64,000 nucleotides of DNA. It comes from Bacillota bacterium (GTDB lineage: Bacteria > Bacillota > Dethiobacteria > DTU022). Where the stretch lies: the NCBI GenBank assembly GCA_033549065.1, contig JAWSUE010000003.1, forward strand, positions 1-64,000, written 5' to 3'. Shown one piece after another: positions 8,563 through 19,458 of the stretch (within the stretch, counting starts at the first letter, position 1; each line of letters starts with the position of its first letter). The position numbers and the translations under genes are program-made. The notes beneath the pieces are model-generated. The model did no database searches, had not been told where the DNA came from, and saw only the letters and a list, made by a program, of their open reading frames with translations.

Positions 8563-10390
8563 CGAAATCCCCTCCTTTTCCAGGACGGTCAGGGCTTCCG
8601 TCTTTGCTGAGTAAAAGGTGCTGATATTTATTCATAAATTCCTTAATTTCTTCTTCAGTTCCCGAGGTTTCCAGTTCTTTCAACTTTTTCTGAATGTCCC
8701 TTTTTTGACTTTTCAGCCAGGACTGACGAATTTCATTCATACAATCTTCAGCCATACGCTTCGCGATCTTGGGCTGCAGATCCTGCAACTCAGGATCGGT
8801 TACAGCTTCTGTAACCATTTTAACTACCTGAGAATCTTCAAAGCGATTTAGCAGCTTTTCAGTACTCAGGCTTAAGTCTTCTTCAGCAAGCGCCCAGATT
8901 GATTCAATCACTTCTCTGATACGTTTATCTTCAAAATATTCAGGTTCTAAGTTATTTCGCCCTTTTTCGGCAATATCCTTGCTCTGAAGCATTAAAGATA
9001 TTAATATTTTTTCAGCTCTTCTAACCGTTATAGCGGGACCGGCCGCCAAAAAATCAGTCTGTTCCGAATCAGCTGCCCGCCCGGTTTTTTTGCGTCTTAT
9101 CTTTAGCTCCCTGCGCAGCGCATCTTCATCAATTGCAAGTTCTTCAGCAGCCCGTTTAAGATAAAAATCCTGCTCAACCTGGTTAACAGCCGCCAGAAGA
9201 AAAGACATTAACTCTTCCGTATAGTCCAATCTTCCCCGGTCGGAAGTTAGATCAAATTGCTTTTTAAGCTGCAGGAGCCGGTATTCCATTAATGGTGTAG
9301 CCTTATCCACCAATGTGAGAAAAGCTTCTTTGCCGTATTCTTTGATATAGCTGTCGGGATCGCTTCCCTCCGGTAGTTCAGCTACATGAACCAGGCAGCC
9401 TGTTTTCTGCAGTATACTTAGACCTCTCCAGGTTGCCGCCTCACCGGCTGTATCTGAATCGTAAGCTGTAATTACAGTCTCCGCCTGGTGTCGAAGAATT
9501 CTGCCCTGTTCAGCCGTTAGCGCTGTGCCCAGTGAAGCAACTACATTTTCAATTCCTTCCTGATAAGCGGTAATCACGTCGGTATAGCCCTCCATGACCA
9601 CTGCTTTCTTCTCCCGGCGAATAGCCTCTCTGGATAGATTCAACCCGTAAAGCATTGAACCTTTGTTAAATACCGGGGTTTCCGGTGAATTGAGATATTT
9701 GGGTCCGCTATTTTCATTTTCATTCAGGGAGCGGCCACCGAAACCGGCAACTTTACCGCTTATATTAAAAATGGGAAAGATCAGCCTGTCCCTGAAGCGG
9801 TCATAATATCCTTTATCCTTGCCCGGAGAAACCAGCCCGGCTTTGACCATCAGGTCTGCCGGTATACCCTTTTTATGGGCAAAATTAAAAAATCCGGTCC
9901 AATCAGCCGGGGCATATCCCAGTTTAAATGTTTCGGCAGACTGGGCGTTTATCCCTCTTTTTTGTAAATAACCCAGTGCTTTACTGCCAGATTTGGTTTT
10001 AGTAAGGCAGTAAGCAAAAAAACGGGCCGCCAGCTGATTAAGTTTATAGATATTCTCCTTTAAATCCTCTTCTCCTGCCTTTTCTTTTCTGTATTCAGGG
10101 ATCTTCACACCGGCCCGGTCTGCCAGGAATCTTGCTGCTTCCGGAAAACTCAGGTTTTCCAGCTGCATAACCAGGCTGAAAACATTTCCTGAAGCGCCGC
10201 ACCCGAAACAGTGAAAAAGTTGTTTTTCAGGAGATACAGTAAATGAAGGAGTTTTTTCATTGTGAAAGGGGCAAAGACCGACCATATTTTTACCTCTTCT
10301 TTCAAGTTTGAGATATTCTCCAGTCAGGTTGACCAGGTCGGTATGCTGACGAATCTCGTCTATTATCTCTTCCGGTATACCCTGTGGCAT
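8555..10390 (-). CDS. dnaG: DNA primase
   Basis: A 611-residue primase that synthesises RNA primers at the replication fork with DnaB. The N-terminal zinc-binding domain carries C-P-F-H and C-F-G-C-G (residues about 41-66). The Toprim domain shows the conserved Glu in M-E-G-Y-T-D-V and the metal-binding D-S-D, preceded by the catalytic-core helices. The C-terminal part (about 430-611) corresponds to the helicase-binding domain and is poorly conserved, as usual. The ATG at 10390 has GGAGGAATTCTGCT before it. It is co-transcribed with rpoD and preceded by a leader holding an intrinsic-terminator-like hairpin. Confidence 0.97.
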   Translation of the reverse strand: MPQGIPEEIIDEIRQHTDLVNLTGEYLKLERRGKNMVGLCPFHNEKTPSFTVSPEKQLFHCFGCGASGNVFSLVMQLENLSFPEAARFLADRAGVKIPEYRKEKAGEEDLKENIYKLNQLAARFFAYCLTKTKSGSKALGYLQKRGINAQSAETFKLGYAPADWTGFFNFAHKKGIPADLMVKAGLVSPGKDKGYYDRFRDRLIFPIFNISGKVAGFGGRSLNENENSGPKYLNSPETPVFNKGSMLYGLNLSREAIRREKKAVVMEGYTDVITAYQEGIENVVASLGTALTAEQGRILRHQAETVITAYDSDTAGEAATWRGLSILQKTGCLVHVAELPEGSDPDSYIKEYGKEAFLTLVDKATPLMEYRLLQLKKQFDLTSDRGRLDYTEELMSFLLAAVNQVEQDFYLKRAAEELAIDEDALRRELKIRRKKTGRAADSEQTDFLAAGPAITVRRAEKILISLMLQSKDIAEKGRNNLEPEYFEDKRIREVIESIWALAEEDLSLSTEKLLNRFEDSQVVKMVTEAVTDPELQDLQPKIAKRMAEDCMNEIRQSWLKSQKRDIQKKLKELETSGTEEEIKEFMNKYQHLLLSKDGSPDRPGKGGDFDG

Positions 10391-10451
10391 AGCAGAATTC
10401 CTCCGGTAAGCTCATTTTCAATGCCTGAGCTGCATTTGACCGCCGTTAAGT

Positions 10452-10568
10452 AATAAAAACCCCATCTCTATGACTGAGACGAGGTGCTCCCGGTTCCCCG
10501 GCCGGTTCGGTTATCTATAAACCCGGGCCAATGTAACCTATTCGACAATTAAGTTTTTATTCCTGCAA
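10452..10568 (-). ncRNA. Candidate short leader RNA or attenuator upstream of dnaG
   Basis: On the minus strand TTGCAG (10568-10563) and TCGAAT (10545-10540) form a promoter-like pair with a 17-bp spacer. About 90 nt downstream is a terminator-like hairpin: CCTCGTCTC (10484-10476) pairs with GAGATGGGG (10468-10460) and is followed by TTTTTATTA. Between them is a GC-rich stretch containing CCGGCCGG and CCCGGG. dnaG starts 60 nt further on. This could be a small RNA, or a leader where dnaG-rpoD transcription is attenuated. I do not recognise a known riboswitch. Confidence 0.4.
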
Positions 10569-10600
10569 CAATCAGCCAAGTGAACTCAATGGAAGGTGGC

Positions 10601-10639
10601 AAAAAAGTACCCCCCGTAATTTATTGTCCCGGGGGGTAC
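10601..10639 (-). terminator. Intrinsic terminator after the GltD/ferredoxin gene
   Basis: On the minus strand GTACCCCCC (10639-10631) pairs with GGGGGGTAC (10615-10607), a 9-bp GC-rich stem. Six T residues (10606-10601) follow. It lies 34 bp after the stop of the gene at 10673. Confidence 0.9.
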
Positions 10640-10672
10640 ATGGTATTTTTTTGTCTGACAGATATTCTTAAA

Positions 10673-12736
10673 TTATTTGATCTTCGCTGCAGCTTCAGCA
10701 ACGATTTGATCGAACTTTTCAATTTCAGATCCGGCAAGTTCGGTATAGGAAACTCTATCTCTTTCCATGCCTAGTGCTTCCATCATATCACAGGCGTGGC
10801 CGACCCTTTTCCCTGTCCAGAAAGTGATATCCTTGTACTGACACTTGTTCTTGTCATCCTCACCGCATCCAACTACTACTACTCCGTCAACACCCAATTC
10901 GAAAGCCTTTAGGATGTGTACAGAATCAAGTTTACCAACACAGGGATAGCGGACTACCGCTGTATTTTTATGTTCCTTGTTAACAAATTCCGGCATGGCA
11001 AAGGCTCCGTAGGCACAGGTAATGGCCAGCATCACCGGTTCGCCGTTTCGTTTTGCCAGCGCTTTCTGTACTGCAGGCTCGATAGAGTTTACAGCATCTT
11101 CAACATAAGGTGCATGGAACTTGATCGCGTAAACAGGGCAGACACTCATACATAAACCACAGGCCTGGCACTGTTCGTTTCGGACACTTACCTTCCCTTC
11201 TTCATTAAGCACCGGCACATCGTATGGACAGATGCGCAGGCAGGTCAGGCAGTGCACACAAAGTTCTTCATCCTGGCAGGCTCCTGCCGCACAGGTCAGG
11301 CAGCGGCGAGCCTCACTGATAGCTGTTGCCACATCATAGCCCAGTTCGGCTTGTTTGAAGTGGCGAACTCTTTCTTCAGGGGTCATCATCGGAATCTGGT
11401 AACGATCAATTTTGCCGACCTCTCCGGCAACCTTCGGATCGAGTTTTTCAAGTTCCGGGATCTCGTTGATATCGGCCTTGTCAAATGGAACTCCCTGCAG
11501 GTAACTGGCAATAGCCTGGGCGGCTAACCTGCCGTTCCCCATGGCCTGGACTGCAGTCCCCGGTCCCATAACCATTTCCCCACAACTGAATACACCGGCT
11601 CTGCTGGTGGTCATCCTGGAGTCATTAAAAACCACCCTGCCGCGCTCATCAATATCAATTTCGCCGCGGACCGGTTCGGGATCTCCACCCTGGCCGATGG
11701 CAAATATTACTAAATCGCCTGAAATAACTTCCTGGCATTCCTCATTCATGGTTGGATTAAACCGGCCCTGATCATCGAAAACGCATGTACATTCAACAAC
11801 TTCGAGACCGGTAATTTTCCCATTATCCCGGACGATTGCCTTCGGTCCCCAGGATGTATTAAATTCAATACCCTCTTCTTTTGCTTCTTCTATTTCCCAT
11901 TCAAAAGCCGGCATTTCTTCATCACATTCAAGGCAGGCCAGTTTAACTTTTCCTGCCCCTGCCCTGACAGCGGAACGGGCAACGTCCATTGCCACATTAC
12001 CGCCACCGATTACAATAACTTCGGGGCTGCCTTCGAATTTAAATCCTTCTCTTTTCACCTGCTGCAGGAATGGCAAAGCATTAAGCACCCCTTCACCCTC
12101 TCCGCCGGGCAGGTTCAATCCGCGGCTAACCGGCAGACCCATGGCCAGAAGAATCGCCTGGTAGCCTTCTTTCTCCAGTTTTTCGATGGTAATATCTTTA
12201 CCCATCTCCACTCCAAATTTAAACTTTACACCCTGCTCTGCAATCTCTTCTATATCCTGGTCGACTGCTTCATCAGGTAGACGGTAAAGCGGAATATAGT
12301 GCCTTACTGCCCCGCCGGCTGCATTTTCACGGTCAAATACTGTAACATCTGCTCCAAGACGGGCCAAATCATATGCAGCTGTAAGTCCGGCAGGACCGGC
12401 TCCGACAATCGCAACTTTTCCACTGATCTTTGCACCATCTGCAGGCGGGGCGGCTTTAGCCTTCCCGTACTCAACGGCAAATCTCTTTAAAGCCCTTATC
12501 GAAGGTGGTTTGTCTACATCATTGCGACGGCATTCGTCTTCACAATGATGAGCACAGATTGTTCCGCAGACAAAAGGCAGTGGATTGGTTTCTTTGATTA
12601 TTGCCAGCGCACGGTCAAAATCTCCGGTAGCGATAGCCAGCAAATAATCACGACAACCCTGGTGCACCGGACAGGCCGACTGACAGGGTGGTTGAATATT
12701 GTGCGAAGCCAAATCATGGTTATGATGCTGGGTCAA
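10673..12736 (-). CDS. GltD-like flavin oxidoreductase fused to 2x[4Fe-4S] and an MvhD-type domain
   Basis: A 687-residue soluble redox protein. The TTG at 12736 is chosen because AAGGAG lies 8 nt upstream; an in-frame TTG at 12754 would sit before that site. The N-terminal Fe-S region (C-Q-S-A-C-P, then C-G-T-I-C and C-E-D-E-C) and two dinucleotide folds (V-G-A-G-P-A-G-L near 113, I-G-G-G-N-V-A near 245) match the small subunit of glutamate synthase and NfnB-type enzymes. A cysteine-rich ferredoxin segment lies at about 490-550 (C-V-H-C-L-T-C-L-R-I-C-P and C-Q-A-C-G-L-C-M-S-V-C-P). The last 130 residues resemble MvhD/hydrogenase iron-sulfur subunit D (V-V-V-G-C-G near residue 640). It probably passes electrons between NAD(P)H, ferredoxin and an unidentified partner. 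It is monocistronic with its own terminator, and no hydrogenase or HdrA gene is adjacent. Confidence 0.8.
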   Translation of the reverse strand: MTQHHNHDLASHNIQPPCQSACPVHQGCRDYLLAIATGDFDRALAIIKETNPLPFVCGTICAHHCEDECRRNDVDKPPSIRALKRFAVEYGKAKAAPPADGAKISGKVAIVGAGPAGLTAAYDLARLGADVTVFDRENAAGGAVRHYIPLYRLPDEAVDQDIEEIAEQGVKFKFGVEMGKDITIEKLEKEGYQAILLAMGLPVSRGLNLPGGEGEGVLNALPFLQQVKREGFKFEGSPEVIVIGGGNVAMDVARSAVRAGAGKVKLACLECDEEMPAFEWEIEEAKEEGIEFNTSWGPKAIVRDNGKITGLEVVECTCVFDDQGRFNPTMNEECQEVISGDLVIFAIGQGGDPEPVRGEIDIDERGRVVFNDSRMTTSRAGVFSCGEMVMGPGTAVQAMGNGRLAAQAIASYLQGVPFDKADINEIPELEKLDPKVAGEVGKIDRYQIPMMTPEERVRHFKQAELGYDVATAISEARRCLTCAAGACQDEELCVHCLTCLRICPYDVPVLNEEGKVSVRNEQCQACGLCMSVCPVYAIKFHAPYVEDAVNSIEPAVQKALAKRNGEPVMLAITCAYGAFAMPEFVNKEHKNTAVVRYPCVGKLDSVHILKAFELGVDGVVVVGCGEDDKNKCQYKDITFWTGKRVGHACDMMEALGMERDRVSYTELAGSEIEKFDQIVAEAAAKIK

Positions 12737-12865
12737 TTGGATCACTCCTTGCAACTATTTTAACTGATCAACTATTCGCCATAAAATATGGTTCTCCTGT
12801 TTATATCAACTGACAATTGCAAGATTGAATCTTCTTATTATTCAATCCTCAAACTTACTTACCCT

Positions 12866-15508
12866 TTACAGAGTCGCCCGTGCAGCTGCCAACCTGGCAA
12901 CAGGTAATCTGAATGGCGAGCAGCTGACATAATCCAATCCGGCAGTGTTGAAAAACTCAATTGATGCCGGATCCCCCCCATGCTCCCCACAGATACCGAC
13001 TTTCAGGTTAGGTCTGGAATTGCGTCCCTTTTCTATGGCTATTTTTATTAACTGGCCTACGCCTTCCCGATCTACTTCTGCAAAGGGATTTACCTTTAAA
13101 ATTTTGTGCTGAAGGTAAAATGGAAGAAACTTGCCTTCCGAATCATCCCGGCTGTACCCGAGTGTAGTCTGGGTTAAATCATTGGTTCCGAAGGAAAAGA
13201 AGGAAGCAGATTCTGCCAGATGATCGGCAACGAGGCAGGCTCTGGGCAGCTCGATCATAGTCCCGACCAGGTAGGGAACCTGCCTTCCCATTTCTTCAAA
13301 AAGAGTCCGGGCTGTTTCATCAACCAGTTTTTTCATCAAATCCATTTCCTCACGATGACCGACCAGGGGGATCATAATTTCCGGCTGCAGCTGGTCGATG
13401 GAAATCCCTTCGTTTAACAGTTCAAAAGCTGCCATGAAGATCGCCCTGATCTGCATACGATATATCTCAGGATAGACCAGCCCTAACCTGCAGCCGCGGT
13501 GACCGAGCATGGGGTTAAATTCGGATAAAGACTGCACTTTGTGCAGCAATACTTCTTTAGCCTTTAACTCTCCGGCATCCCCGTTTTCTCTTCTTAACCG
13601 GTCAACTTCAATTAAAAGCTCTTCGCGATCCGGTAAAAATTCGTGTAGGGGTGGATCAAGTAACCGGATGGTTACCGGATATCCGGCCATTTCCCTGAGA
13701 ATTCCTTTAAAATCACCTTTTTGCATCGGCAGTAACTCGGCCAGCGCAGCTTCACGTTCTTCCAGATTTGTGGAAAGAATCATTCTCTGGACAACCGGAA
13801 CTCGATCTGCGGCCATAAACATGTGCTCTGTCCGGCACAGGCCGATTCCCTGGGCTCCCATTTCAACCGACCGGCGGGCATCTTCCGGATTATCTGCATT
13901 CGCCCGGACTTTCAACCGGCGAATTTCATCGGCCCACCTTAAAAGCTCGTGAAAATCATCGGTAAATCGGGGCTCAATAAGCGGAACCTCGCCCAGGATA
14001 ACTTCGCCGGTACTGCCGTCAATTGATAATATTACTCCTTCTTTGTATTCAACTCCCTGAACCGTAAAGCGTCCCCCGCTGATATCTATTTTTAAATCTT
14101 CACACCCGCAAACACATGGTTTGCCCATTCCCCTGGCTACAACTGCAGCATGACTGGTCATGCCTCCCCTGCTGGTCAGAACACCCCGGGCTGCAATAAT
14201 TCCGTGTATATCATCAGGCGTGGTTTCTGGACGGACCAGCAGAACATCCTTTCCTGCCTGAGCCATATCCTGCGCACGGTCTGCATCAAAAACAACAATT
14301 CCGGATGCAGCTCCCGGCGAGGCCGGCAGTCCGCGGGCGATAACTTTCTTCTCAGCATCGGGATCTATCCGCCAGTGAAGCAGATGCTCCAGTTGAGCCG
14401 GTTCTATTCTCTGCAAGGCTTCCGTCTTGGTGATTAAACCTTCTTTAACCATTTCAACTGCAATACGGACAGCCGAAGAGGCCGTCCTCTTGCCGGTCCT
14501 GGTTTGCAGCATGTAAAGTTTACCCTGTTCAATGGTAAACTCAATATCCTGCATATCACGGTAATGCAGTTCAAGCGTCCGGCAGTGCTCTACAAACTCC
14601 CTGTAAACTTCCGGCAAATCGTGCTCCAACTCATCCAATGGGTGGGGCGTTCTGATTCCGGCTACGACATCCTCCCCCTGTGCGTTCAGAAGATATTCGC
14701 CGTAAAGTTTATTTTCTCCGGTTGAAGGATCCCTGGTGAAAGCAACACCTGTTCCGCTATCCTCACCAAGGTTACCGAAAACCATGACCTGCACATTTAC
14801 CGCGGTTCCAAGTGTTTCAGGTATTTTATGTGCCTGGCGGTAGACTACTGCCCGATCCGTATTCCAGGATTTAAATACAGCCTCAATTGCCATGATTAAT
14901 TGTTCCATTGGATCGGTGGGAAATTCTCTGCCTGTTTCCTTACGGACGATAACCAGGAATTCTTTAACAACATTTTCAAGATCCCGTTCATCCAGTTCAG
15001 CATCGGTCTGGACATTTTTCTCGTGCCTGACCCTGGTTAGAACATTTTCAAACTGGTAGTGGCCGACTTTTAATACTACATCGGCAAACATCTGGATAAA
15101 ACGACGGTAGCAGTCAAGGGCAAATCGACGGTTTCCCGCTTCACTGGCCAGATATTCAACTGTATCTGTTGTAAGCCCGAGATTGAGAACAGTATCCATC
15201 ATACCGGGCATGGAAACCACCGCTCCCGAACGGACAGATAGCAGTAATGGTTTTTTCCCTCCAAATGTGCGCCCGGTTCCATGCTCAAGAGCTTTAAGGT
15301 TAGATTCTATTTCCGACTCAAGCTCCGGCCACAATCCATCCCCCAGACTCAGGTAGCGGTTGCATGCTTCGGTGGTCACAATAAATCCCGGCGGAACGGG
15401 CAGACCAATGCGGGCCATCTCGGCCAGATTGGCGCCTTTTCCGCCCAGTAAACTTTTCATCGATTTGTTACCCTCTGCAAAGGGATAAACATATTTGCCG
15501 CTGTTCAT
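12866..15508 (-). CDS. ppdK: Pyruvate, phosphate dikinase
   Basis: An 880-residue enzyme that interconverts pyruvate + ATP + Pi and phosphoenolpyruvate + AMP + PPi. The N-terminal ATP-grasp domain opens with K-G-A-N-L-A-E-M. The phosphohistidine domain holds G-G-M-T-S-H-A-A-V-V-A-R-G near residue 455, with the catalytic His and the regulatory Thr two residues before it. The C-terminal TIM barrel ends with G-I-C-G-E-H-G-G-D-P, carrying the acid/base Cys. Length is normal for bacterial PPDK. The start overlaps the stop of its regulator by one base (TAATG), so the two are co-translated. In anaerobes it serves gluconeogenesis or PPi-linked glycolysis. Confidence 0.98.
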   Translation of the reverse strand: MNSGKYVYPFAEGNKSMKSLLGGKGANLAEMARIGLPVPPGFIVTTEACNRYLSLGDGLWPELESEIESNLKALEHGTGRTFGGKKPLLLSVRSGAVVSMPGMMDTVLNLGLTTDTVEYLASEAGNRRFALDCYRRFIQMFADVVLKVGHYQFENVLTRVRHEKNVQTDAELDERDLENVVKEFLVIVRKETGREFPTDPMEQLIMAIEAVFKSWNTDRAVVYRQAHKIPETLGTAVNVQVMVFGNLGEDSGTGVAFTRDPSTGENKLYGEYLLNAQGEDVVAGIRTPHPLDELEHDLPEVYREFVEHCRTLELHYRDMQDIEFTIEQGKLYMLQTRTGKRTASSAVRIAVEMVKEGLITKTEALQRIEPAQLEHLLHWRIDPDAEKKVIARGLPASPGAASGIVVFDADRAQDMAQAGKDVLLVRPETTPDDIHGIIAARGVLTSRGGMTSHAAVVARGMGKPCVCGCEDLKIDISGGRFTVQGVEYKEGVILSIDGSTGEVILGEVPLIEPRFTDDFHELLRWADEIRRLKVRANADNPEDARRSVEMGAQGIGLCRTEHMFMAADRVPVVQRMILSTNLEEREAALAELLPMQKGDFKGILREMAGYPVTIRLLDPPLHEFLPDREELLIEVDRLRRENGDAGELKAKEVLLHKVQSLSEFNPMLGHRGCRLGLVYPEIYRMQIRAIFMAAFELLNEGISIDQLQPEIMIPLVGHREEMDLMKKLVDETARTLFEEMGRQVPYLVGTMIELPRACLVADHLAESASFFSFGTNDLTQTTLGYSRDDSEGKFLPFYLQHKILKVNPFAEVDREGVGQLIKIAIEKGRNSRPNLKVGICGEHGGDPASIEFFNTAGLDYVSCSPFRLPVARLAAARATL

Positions 15509-16329
15509 TATTTATGACCTCCCCTGATAATCTGGATAATCCTGTTGGCAACTTCTTCAACAGCTTTGTTGGAAACATCAAAAACAGTACAGCCAAGTTT
15601 TTTCATAATGCGTTGGGCATATGCCAGCTCTTCCTCGATCCGTTCACCAGAAACATAATTGGCGTCATCCTCAAGCCCCAGTGATTTGAGCCGTTCCCGC
15701 CTGATCTGCTGGAGCTGATCGGGGTTGATGATCAGGCCTATAATTTTATCGCTGGGAATCCAGAAGAGTTCTTCCGGAGGCTCGACCTCCGGTACAAGAG
15801 GCAGGTTGGCAACCTTTATTCTCTGGTGGGCGAGATACATGCTGAGCGGAGTTTTTGATGTTCGGGATATCCCGATCAAAACAACATCCGCCTGAAGCAG
15901 CCCCCGTGGATCTTTGCCATCGTCATGTTTAACGGCGAATTCCACAGCGGCCACTCTTTTGAAATAATCTTCATCAAGCTTTCTGACCCGTCCTGGTTCA
16001 CTTCGCGGTTCTTTCGCCGTAATGCAACTGAAAGCATTCATTAATGAACCGAGAATATCCGCAGTGCAGATATTATAAAGTCTGGATTCTTCTTCCATAG
16101 CCTGCCGTAGTTCAGGAACGACCAGGGTATAGGCAACAATGGCATTGCTCTCGGCGGCATCCTTAATAACCTGGTAAACCTGGTTTTTATCCTCAACAAA
16201 AGGGACCCTGCGCATTTCCACTTTACCTGAATCAAACTGGCTGGCAACAGCTTTGACTACAAACTCGGCGGTATCACCGATTGAGTCCGATACGATATAG
16301 ACAATCGGCTTGTCAGTAATAAAATTCAT
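15508..16329 (-). CDS. PPDK regulatory protein (bifunctional kinase/pyrophosphorylase)
   Basis: A 273-residue DUF299 (YqfL/PpsR) protein. Members inactivate PPDK by ADP-dependent phosphorylation of its active-site Thr and reverse this with Pi. Visible motifs are the N-terminal S-D-S-I-G-D-T-A-E and the P-loop-like G-I-S-R-T-S-K-T-P near residues 152-160. It sits directly upstream of ppdK with a one-base overlap, which makes PPDK rather than PEP synthase its target. The ATG at 16329 has GGAGG upstream. It is separated from glyS by 107 bp without an obvious terminator. Confidence 0.95.
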   Translation of the reverse strand: MNFITDKPIVYIVSDSIGDTAEFVVKAVASQFDSGKVEMRRVPFVEDKNQVYQVIKDAAESNAIVAYTLVVPELRQAMEEESRLYNICTADILGSLMNAFSCITAKEPRSEPGRVRKLDEDYFKRVAAVEFAVKHDDGKDPRGLLQADVVLIGISRTSKTPLSMYLAHQRIKVANLPLVPEVEPPEELFWIPSDKIIGLIINPDQLQQIRRERLKSLGLEDDANYVSGERIEEELAYAQRIMKKLGCTVFDVSNKAVEEVANRIIQIIRGGHK

Positions 16330-16436
16330 CCATAAACCTCCCGCACACCTTAAATCAATAACAAATCCTGCTGTTATTTAACATTACAAGCTTACTATAC
16401 TGTATAAACCTTCGTTCTTCCTGCCTGAATAATGAA

Positions 16437-18515
16437 TTAAGGAGTTTGCAACCGGGAAAAATCAGCAACCCGGTTGAATAGAGCTTTTATCCTCGCTAAC
16501 AGGTTTAGTCTGTTGTCCCTTATGGCCCTATCCTCGACCATAATCATTACGCTGTCAAACAAATTATCAATTGACGGTTTCAAAGTCTGCAGTTCTTCCA
16601 AACTGTGAGCAGTATCCCCGTTCCCTTCAATTGCTGTTTCCACAGCCAGCATGCTGTGATAAAGTTCTCTCTCCGTATCATCAACGAATAGATTCTCATT
16701 AATTACTCCACCGGAAGTTTTTCCGGCCAGATTGGCAACACGATTATAGGCAATGACAACATCATCAAGCAGCGGACCTTTAACATATTCATCCAAAACT
16801 ACTGCCCGGTTAAACATTTCGTAAATTGAATTGAAGGGAACTGCAAGTACTGCTTCAATGACATCAAAAGTAATACCCTGTTCCTGCAGGGCAAATCTGA
16901 TCCGCTGAGTAATAAAATCGGTCAGGTTTCCGCTGATTTCATCTACCTGCTTCGGGGTTAGATTCAAAGTCCCGGTCAGGTTATTCAAAGCGATCCCGAT
17001 GAAATCTGCAATAGAAAGATCTAATTTCTTGCCGAGCATGATTGAAACTGCCCCCTGAGCCTGACGCCTCAGGGCATAAGGGTCCTGGGATCCTGTAGGC
17101 TGTATCCCGATGGCAAAGCATCCGGCCAGGGTGTCAATGCGATCAGCCAGCGAAACCAGAGCTCCTACCATGCCGGCTGGTATATCATCACCGCTGAACC
17201 GTGGAAGATAATGCTCATATATACTCACAGCTACTTCTTCTGTTTCACCGCTCAATCGGGCATATTCCCTTCCCATTACACCCTGCAATTCGGTAAACTC
17301 CTTGACCAGGCTGGTTACCAGATCTGCTTTGCAGAGATGAGCGGCTCTTTGGGCAGCTTCTATTTGATCCCGGGGAAGGCTCAAAGCTTTTCCGAGCTTT
17401 TCAGTTAGCTGTACCAAACGATCCCGCTTCTGATCGAGAGTACCCAGGGACTCCAAAAATATTACACTGGAAAGCTGCTCCACATAGTCTTCCAGGGCCT
17501 GTTTACGGTCTTCATTAAAGAAAAAGCGGGCATCAGCAAGCCTGGCCTGCAGTACCTTGGCATAACCTTTCCTGATATTTTCATGAAACCGATTATTGCT
17601 GATTCCAACAAAATAGGGCAATAAACCCGAACCGTCTTCTTCCAAAATGGGGAAATACCTCTGATGATGCTGCATGGTGGTTATGAGCACTTCCTGCGGT
17701 AGATCGAGATAAGCTTCATCAAAATAGCCATCAACGGCTACCGGATATTCAACCAGATGAATAACCTCTTCCAGAAGATCGGGATCGATCAAGGCTTTTC
17801 CACCTTTTTCGGCAGCTTTCTGTTCAAGCTGTTTACGGATAATTTCACGTCGTTTATCCTGGCTGACCACAACGAAGTTCTCTTCCAGGGTTTTAAAATA
17901 GCTTTCTATATCGTTAATCTTCAGAGGTTCCTTTGTCAGAAAACGATGACCTAATGTGAATTTACCGGAAGTAACTCCGGCATATTCAAAGTGAATTTCC
18001 CGGTTGTCGTACAGCGCCAAAAGCCAGCGAATCGGACGGGCAAACCGAATATCTTTACCTTGCCAGTACATGGGCCGTGGAAAATTTAGTTTTTGAATCA
18101 ACCTGGGCAGCAGCAGGGTTAGTAGGTTGGCTGTAGGCCGGCCGGCAATTTCTTTTTGAATTACTACATAGCGGGCATTTTTTATAACCTCTTCCCCAAC
18201 CTGATCAATGGAAACACCCTGACCCTGCATAAAGCCGGTGAGCGCTTTTGTCGGTTTGCCATCTTCATCATAAGCCCTGTCTAAAGGTGGCCCCTTGACA
18301 GTTTCAACCAGATCAGGCTGTGCCGTTTCGAGATTTCCGACTACCATAACCAGTCTTCGCGGGGTGCCCCAGGTCTCGATATCCCCATGTTCCAGGCGAT
18401 TATCTGCAAGCAGCGCTGCCGCTTCAGTCTTAAGCTGTTCAAGAGCACCGGCCATAAAACGGGATGGAATCTCTTCGCAGCCTATTTCAAATAAAAGGTC
18501 GGCTGTTTTTGTCAT
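16437..18515 (-). CDS. glyS: Glycyl-tRNA synthetase beta subunit
   Basis: A 692-residue beta subunit of the alpha2beta2 bacterial glycyl-tRNA synthetase; it recognises tRNA-Gly and completes the active enzyme. The start shows the typical [13 protein letters not shown]. The C-terminal part carries an ArgS-like anticodon-binding domain (residues about 580-680). The ATG at 18515 overlaps the glyQ stop (ATGA) and has AGGAGG 9 nt upstream. Length is normal for the family. Under T-box control through glyQ. Confidence 0.97.
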   Translation of the reverse strand: MTKTADLLFEIGCEEIPSRFMAGALEQLKTEAAALLADNRLEHGDIETWGTPRRLVMVVGNLETAQPDLVETVKGPPLDRAYDEDGKPTKALTGFMQGQGVSIDQVGEEVIKNARYVVIQKEIAGRPTANLLTLLLPRLIQKLNFPRPMYWQGKDIRFARPIRWLLALYDNREIHFEYAGVTSGKFTLGHRFLTKEPLKINDIESYFKTLEENFVVVSQDKRREIIRKQLEQKAAEKGGKALIDPDLLEEVIHLVEYPVAVDGYFDEAYLDLPQEVLITTMQHHQRYFPILEEDGSGLLPYFVGISNNRFHENIRKGYAKVLQARLADARFFFNEDRKQALEDYVEQLSSVIFLESLGTLDQKRDRLVQLTEKLGKALSLPRDQIEAAQRAAHLCKADLVTSLVKEFTELQGVMGREYARLSGETEEVAVSIYEHYLPRFSGDDIPAGMVGALVSLADRIDTLAGCFAIGIQPTGSQDPYALRRQAQGAVSIMLGKKLDLSIADFIGIALNNLTGTLNLTPKQVDEISGNLTDFITQRIRFALQEQGITFDVIEAVLAVPFNSIYEMFNRAVVLDEYVKGPLLDDVVIAYNRVANLAGKTSGGVINENLFVDDTERELYHSMLAVETAIEGNGDTAHSLEELQTLKPSIDNLFDSVMIMVEDRAIRDNRLNLLARIKALFNRVADFSRLQTP

Positions 18516-19396
18516 TTCGTCATTCCTCCTTTGGCCAGCAGCGGGTAGCCCGCATCTTCACGTTGTTTAAGATAGCACTCTGCACACATCCTGGCCAGCG
18601 TTCTCACCCGGCCGATATATGCCGCTCTCTCACTTACACCGATCGCACCCCTGGCGTCAAGGTTGTTAAATGTATGAGAACATTTCAATATATAATCGTA
18701 AGCGGGGTAAACCAGGTTCAACTCGAGCAGCCTCTTTGCTTCAGCTTCATAATCTGAAAATAATTTAAAGAGCAGATCGCGATCTGCATAATCAAAGCTG
18801 TAGCTCGACTGTTCCCATTCCACCCGTTGAAAAACCTCTCCATAGGTAATATTGCCGGTCCAGATAAGATCAAAAACATTATCGCAATCCTGTAAATACA
18901 TCGCTATTCTTTCCAGGCCGTAAGTCAGTTCAACCGGAACCTGCTCAACATCGAACCCGCCAACCTGTTGGAAATAGGTAAACTGGGTTATCTCCATCCC
19001 GTCCAGCCATATTTCCCAGCCCAGGCCCCAGGCTCCCAGGGTAGGCGCTTCCCAGTTATCTTCAACAAAGCGGATATCATGCTCCAGCGGATCAAGGCCT
19101 AAATAGGCCAGACTGTCCAGATACTGCTGTTGAATGTCCGGTGGCGCCGGTTTGATTATTACCTGGTATTGGAGGTGCTGGTATAACCTGTTGGGGTTTT
19201 CTCCGTACCTTCCATCTGCCGGACGCCTTGATGGTTCAACATAGGCAACAGACCAGGGTTCGGGACCCATTGATTTAAGAAAGGTTGCCGGGTTCATTGT
19301 CCCCGCCCCTTTTTCCACATCATAGGGCTGCCAGATCAGGCACCCTCTCGAAGCCCAGAACTCCTGAAGTTTGATCATAATCGTTTGTAGATCCAT
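18512..19396 (-). CDS. glyQ: Glycyl-tRNA synthetase alpha subunit
   Basis: A 294-residue catalytic alpha subunit of heterotetrameric glycyl-tRNA synthetase. The N-terminus [16 protein letters not shown] is diagnostic, and the class II motifs E-P-S-R-R-P-x-D-G-R-Y and E-L-T-Y-G-L-E-R are present. Length matches the family. The ATG at 19396 has GGAGG 7 nt upstream. It is the first gene after the T-box leader, so expression should respond to uncharged tRNA-Gly. Confidence 0.98.
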   Translation of the reverse strand: MDLQTIMIKLQEFWASRGCLIWQPYDVEKGAGTMNPATFLKSMGPEPWSVAYVEPSRRPADGRYGENPNRLYQHLQYQVIIKPAPPDIQQQYLDSLAYLGLDPLEHDIRFVEDNWEAPTLGAWGLGWEIWLDGMEITQFTYFQQVGGFDVEQVPVELTYGLERIAMYLQDCDNVFDLIWTGNITYGEVFQRVEWEQSSYSFDYADRDLLFKLFSDYEAEAKRLLELNLVYPAYDYILKCSHTFNNLDARGAIGVSERAAYIGRVRTLARMCAECYLKQREDAGYPLLAKGGMTK

Positions 19397-19458
19397 CGCA
19401 TTTCCTCCACTTCATGCCAATTATTCTGCTGATTTCTATAAAGGCCATTTTGGATATC

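Noticed and set aside
10580-10774. 64-residue plus-strand frame across the terminator near 10620
   Set aside because: It runs through the terminator hairpin and into the end of the real minus-strand gene; no ribosome site.
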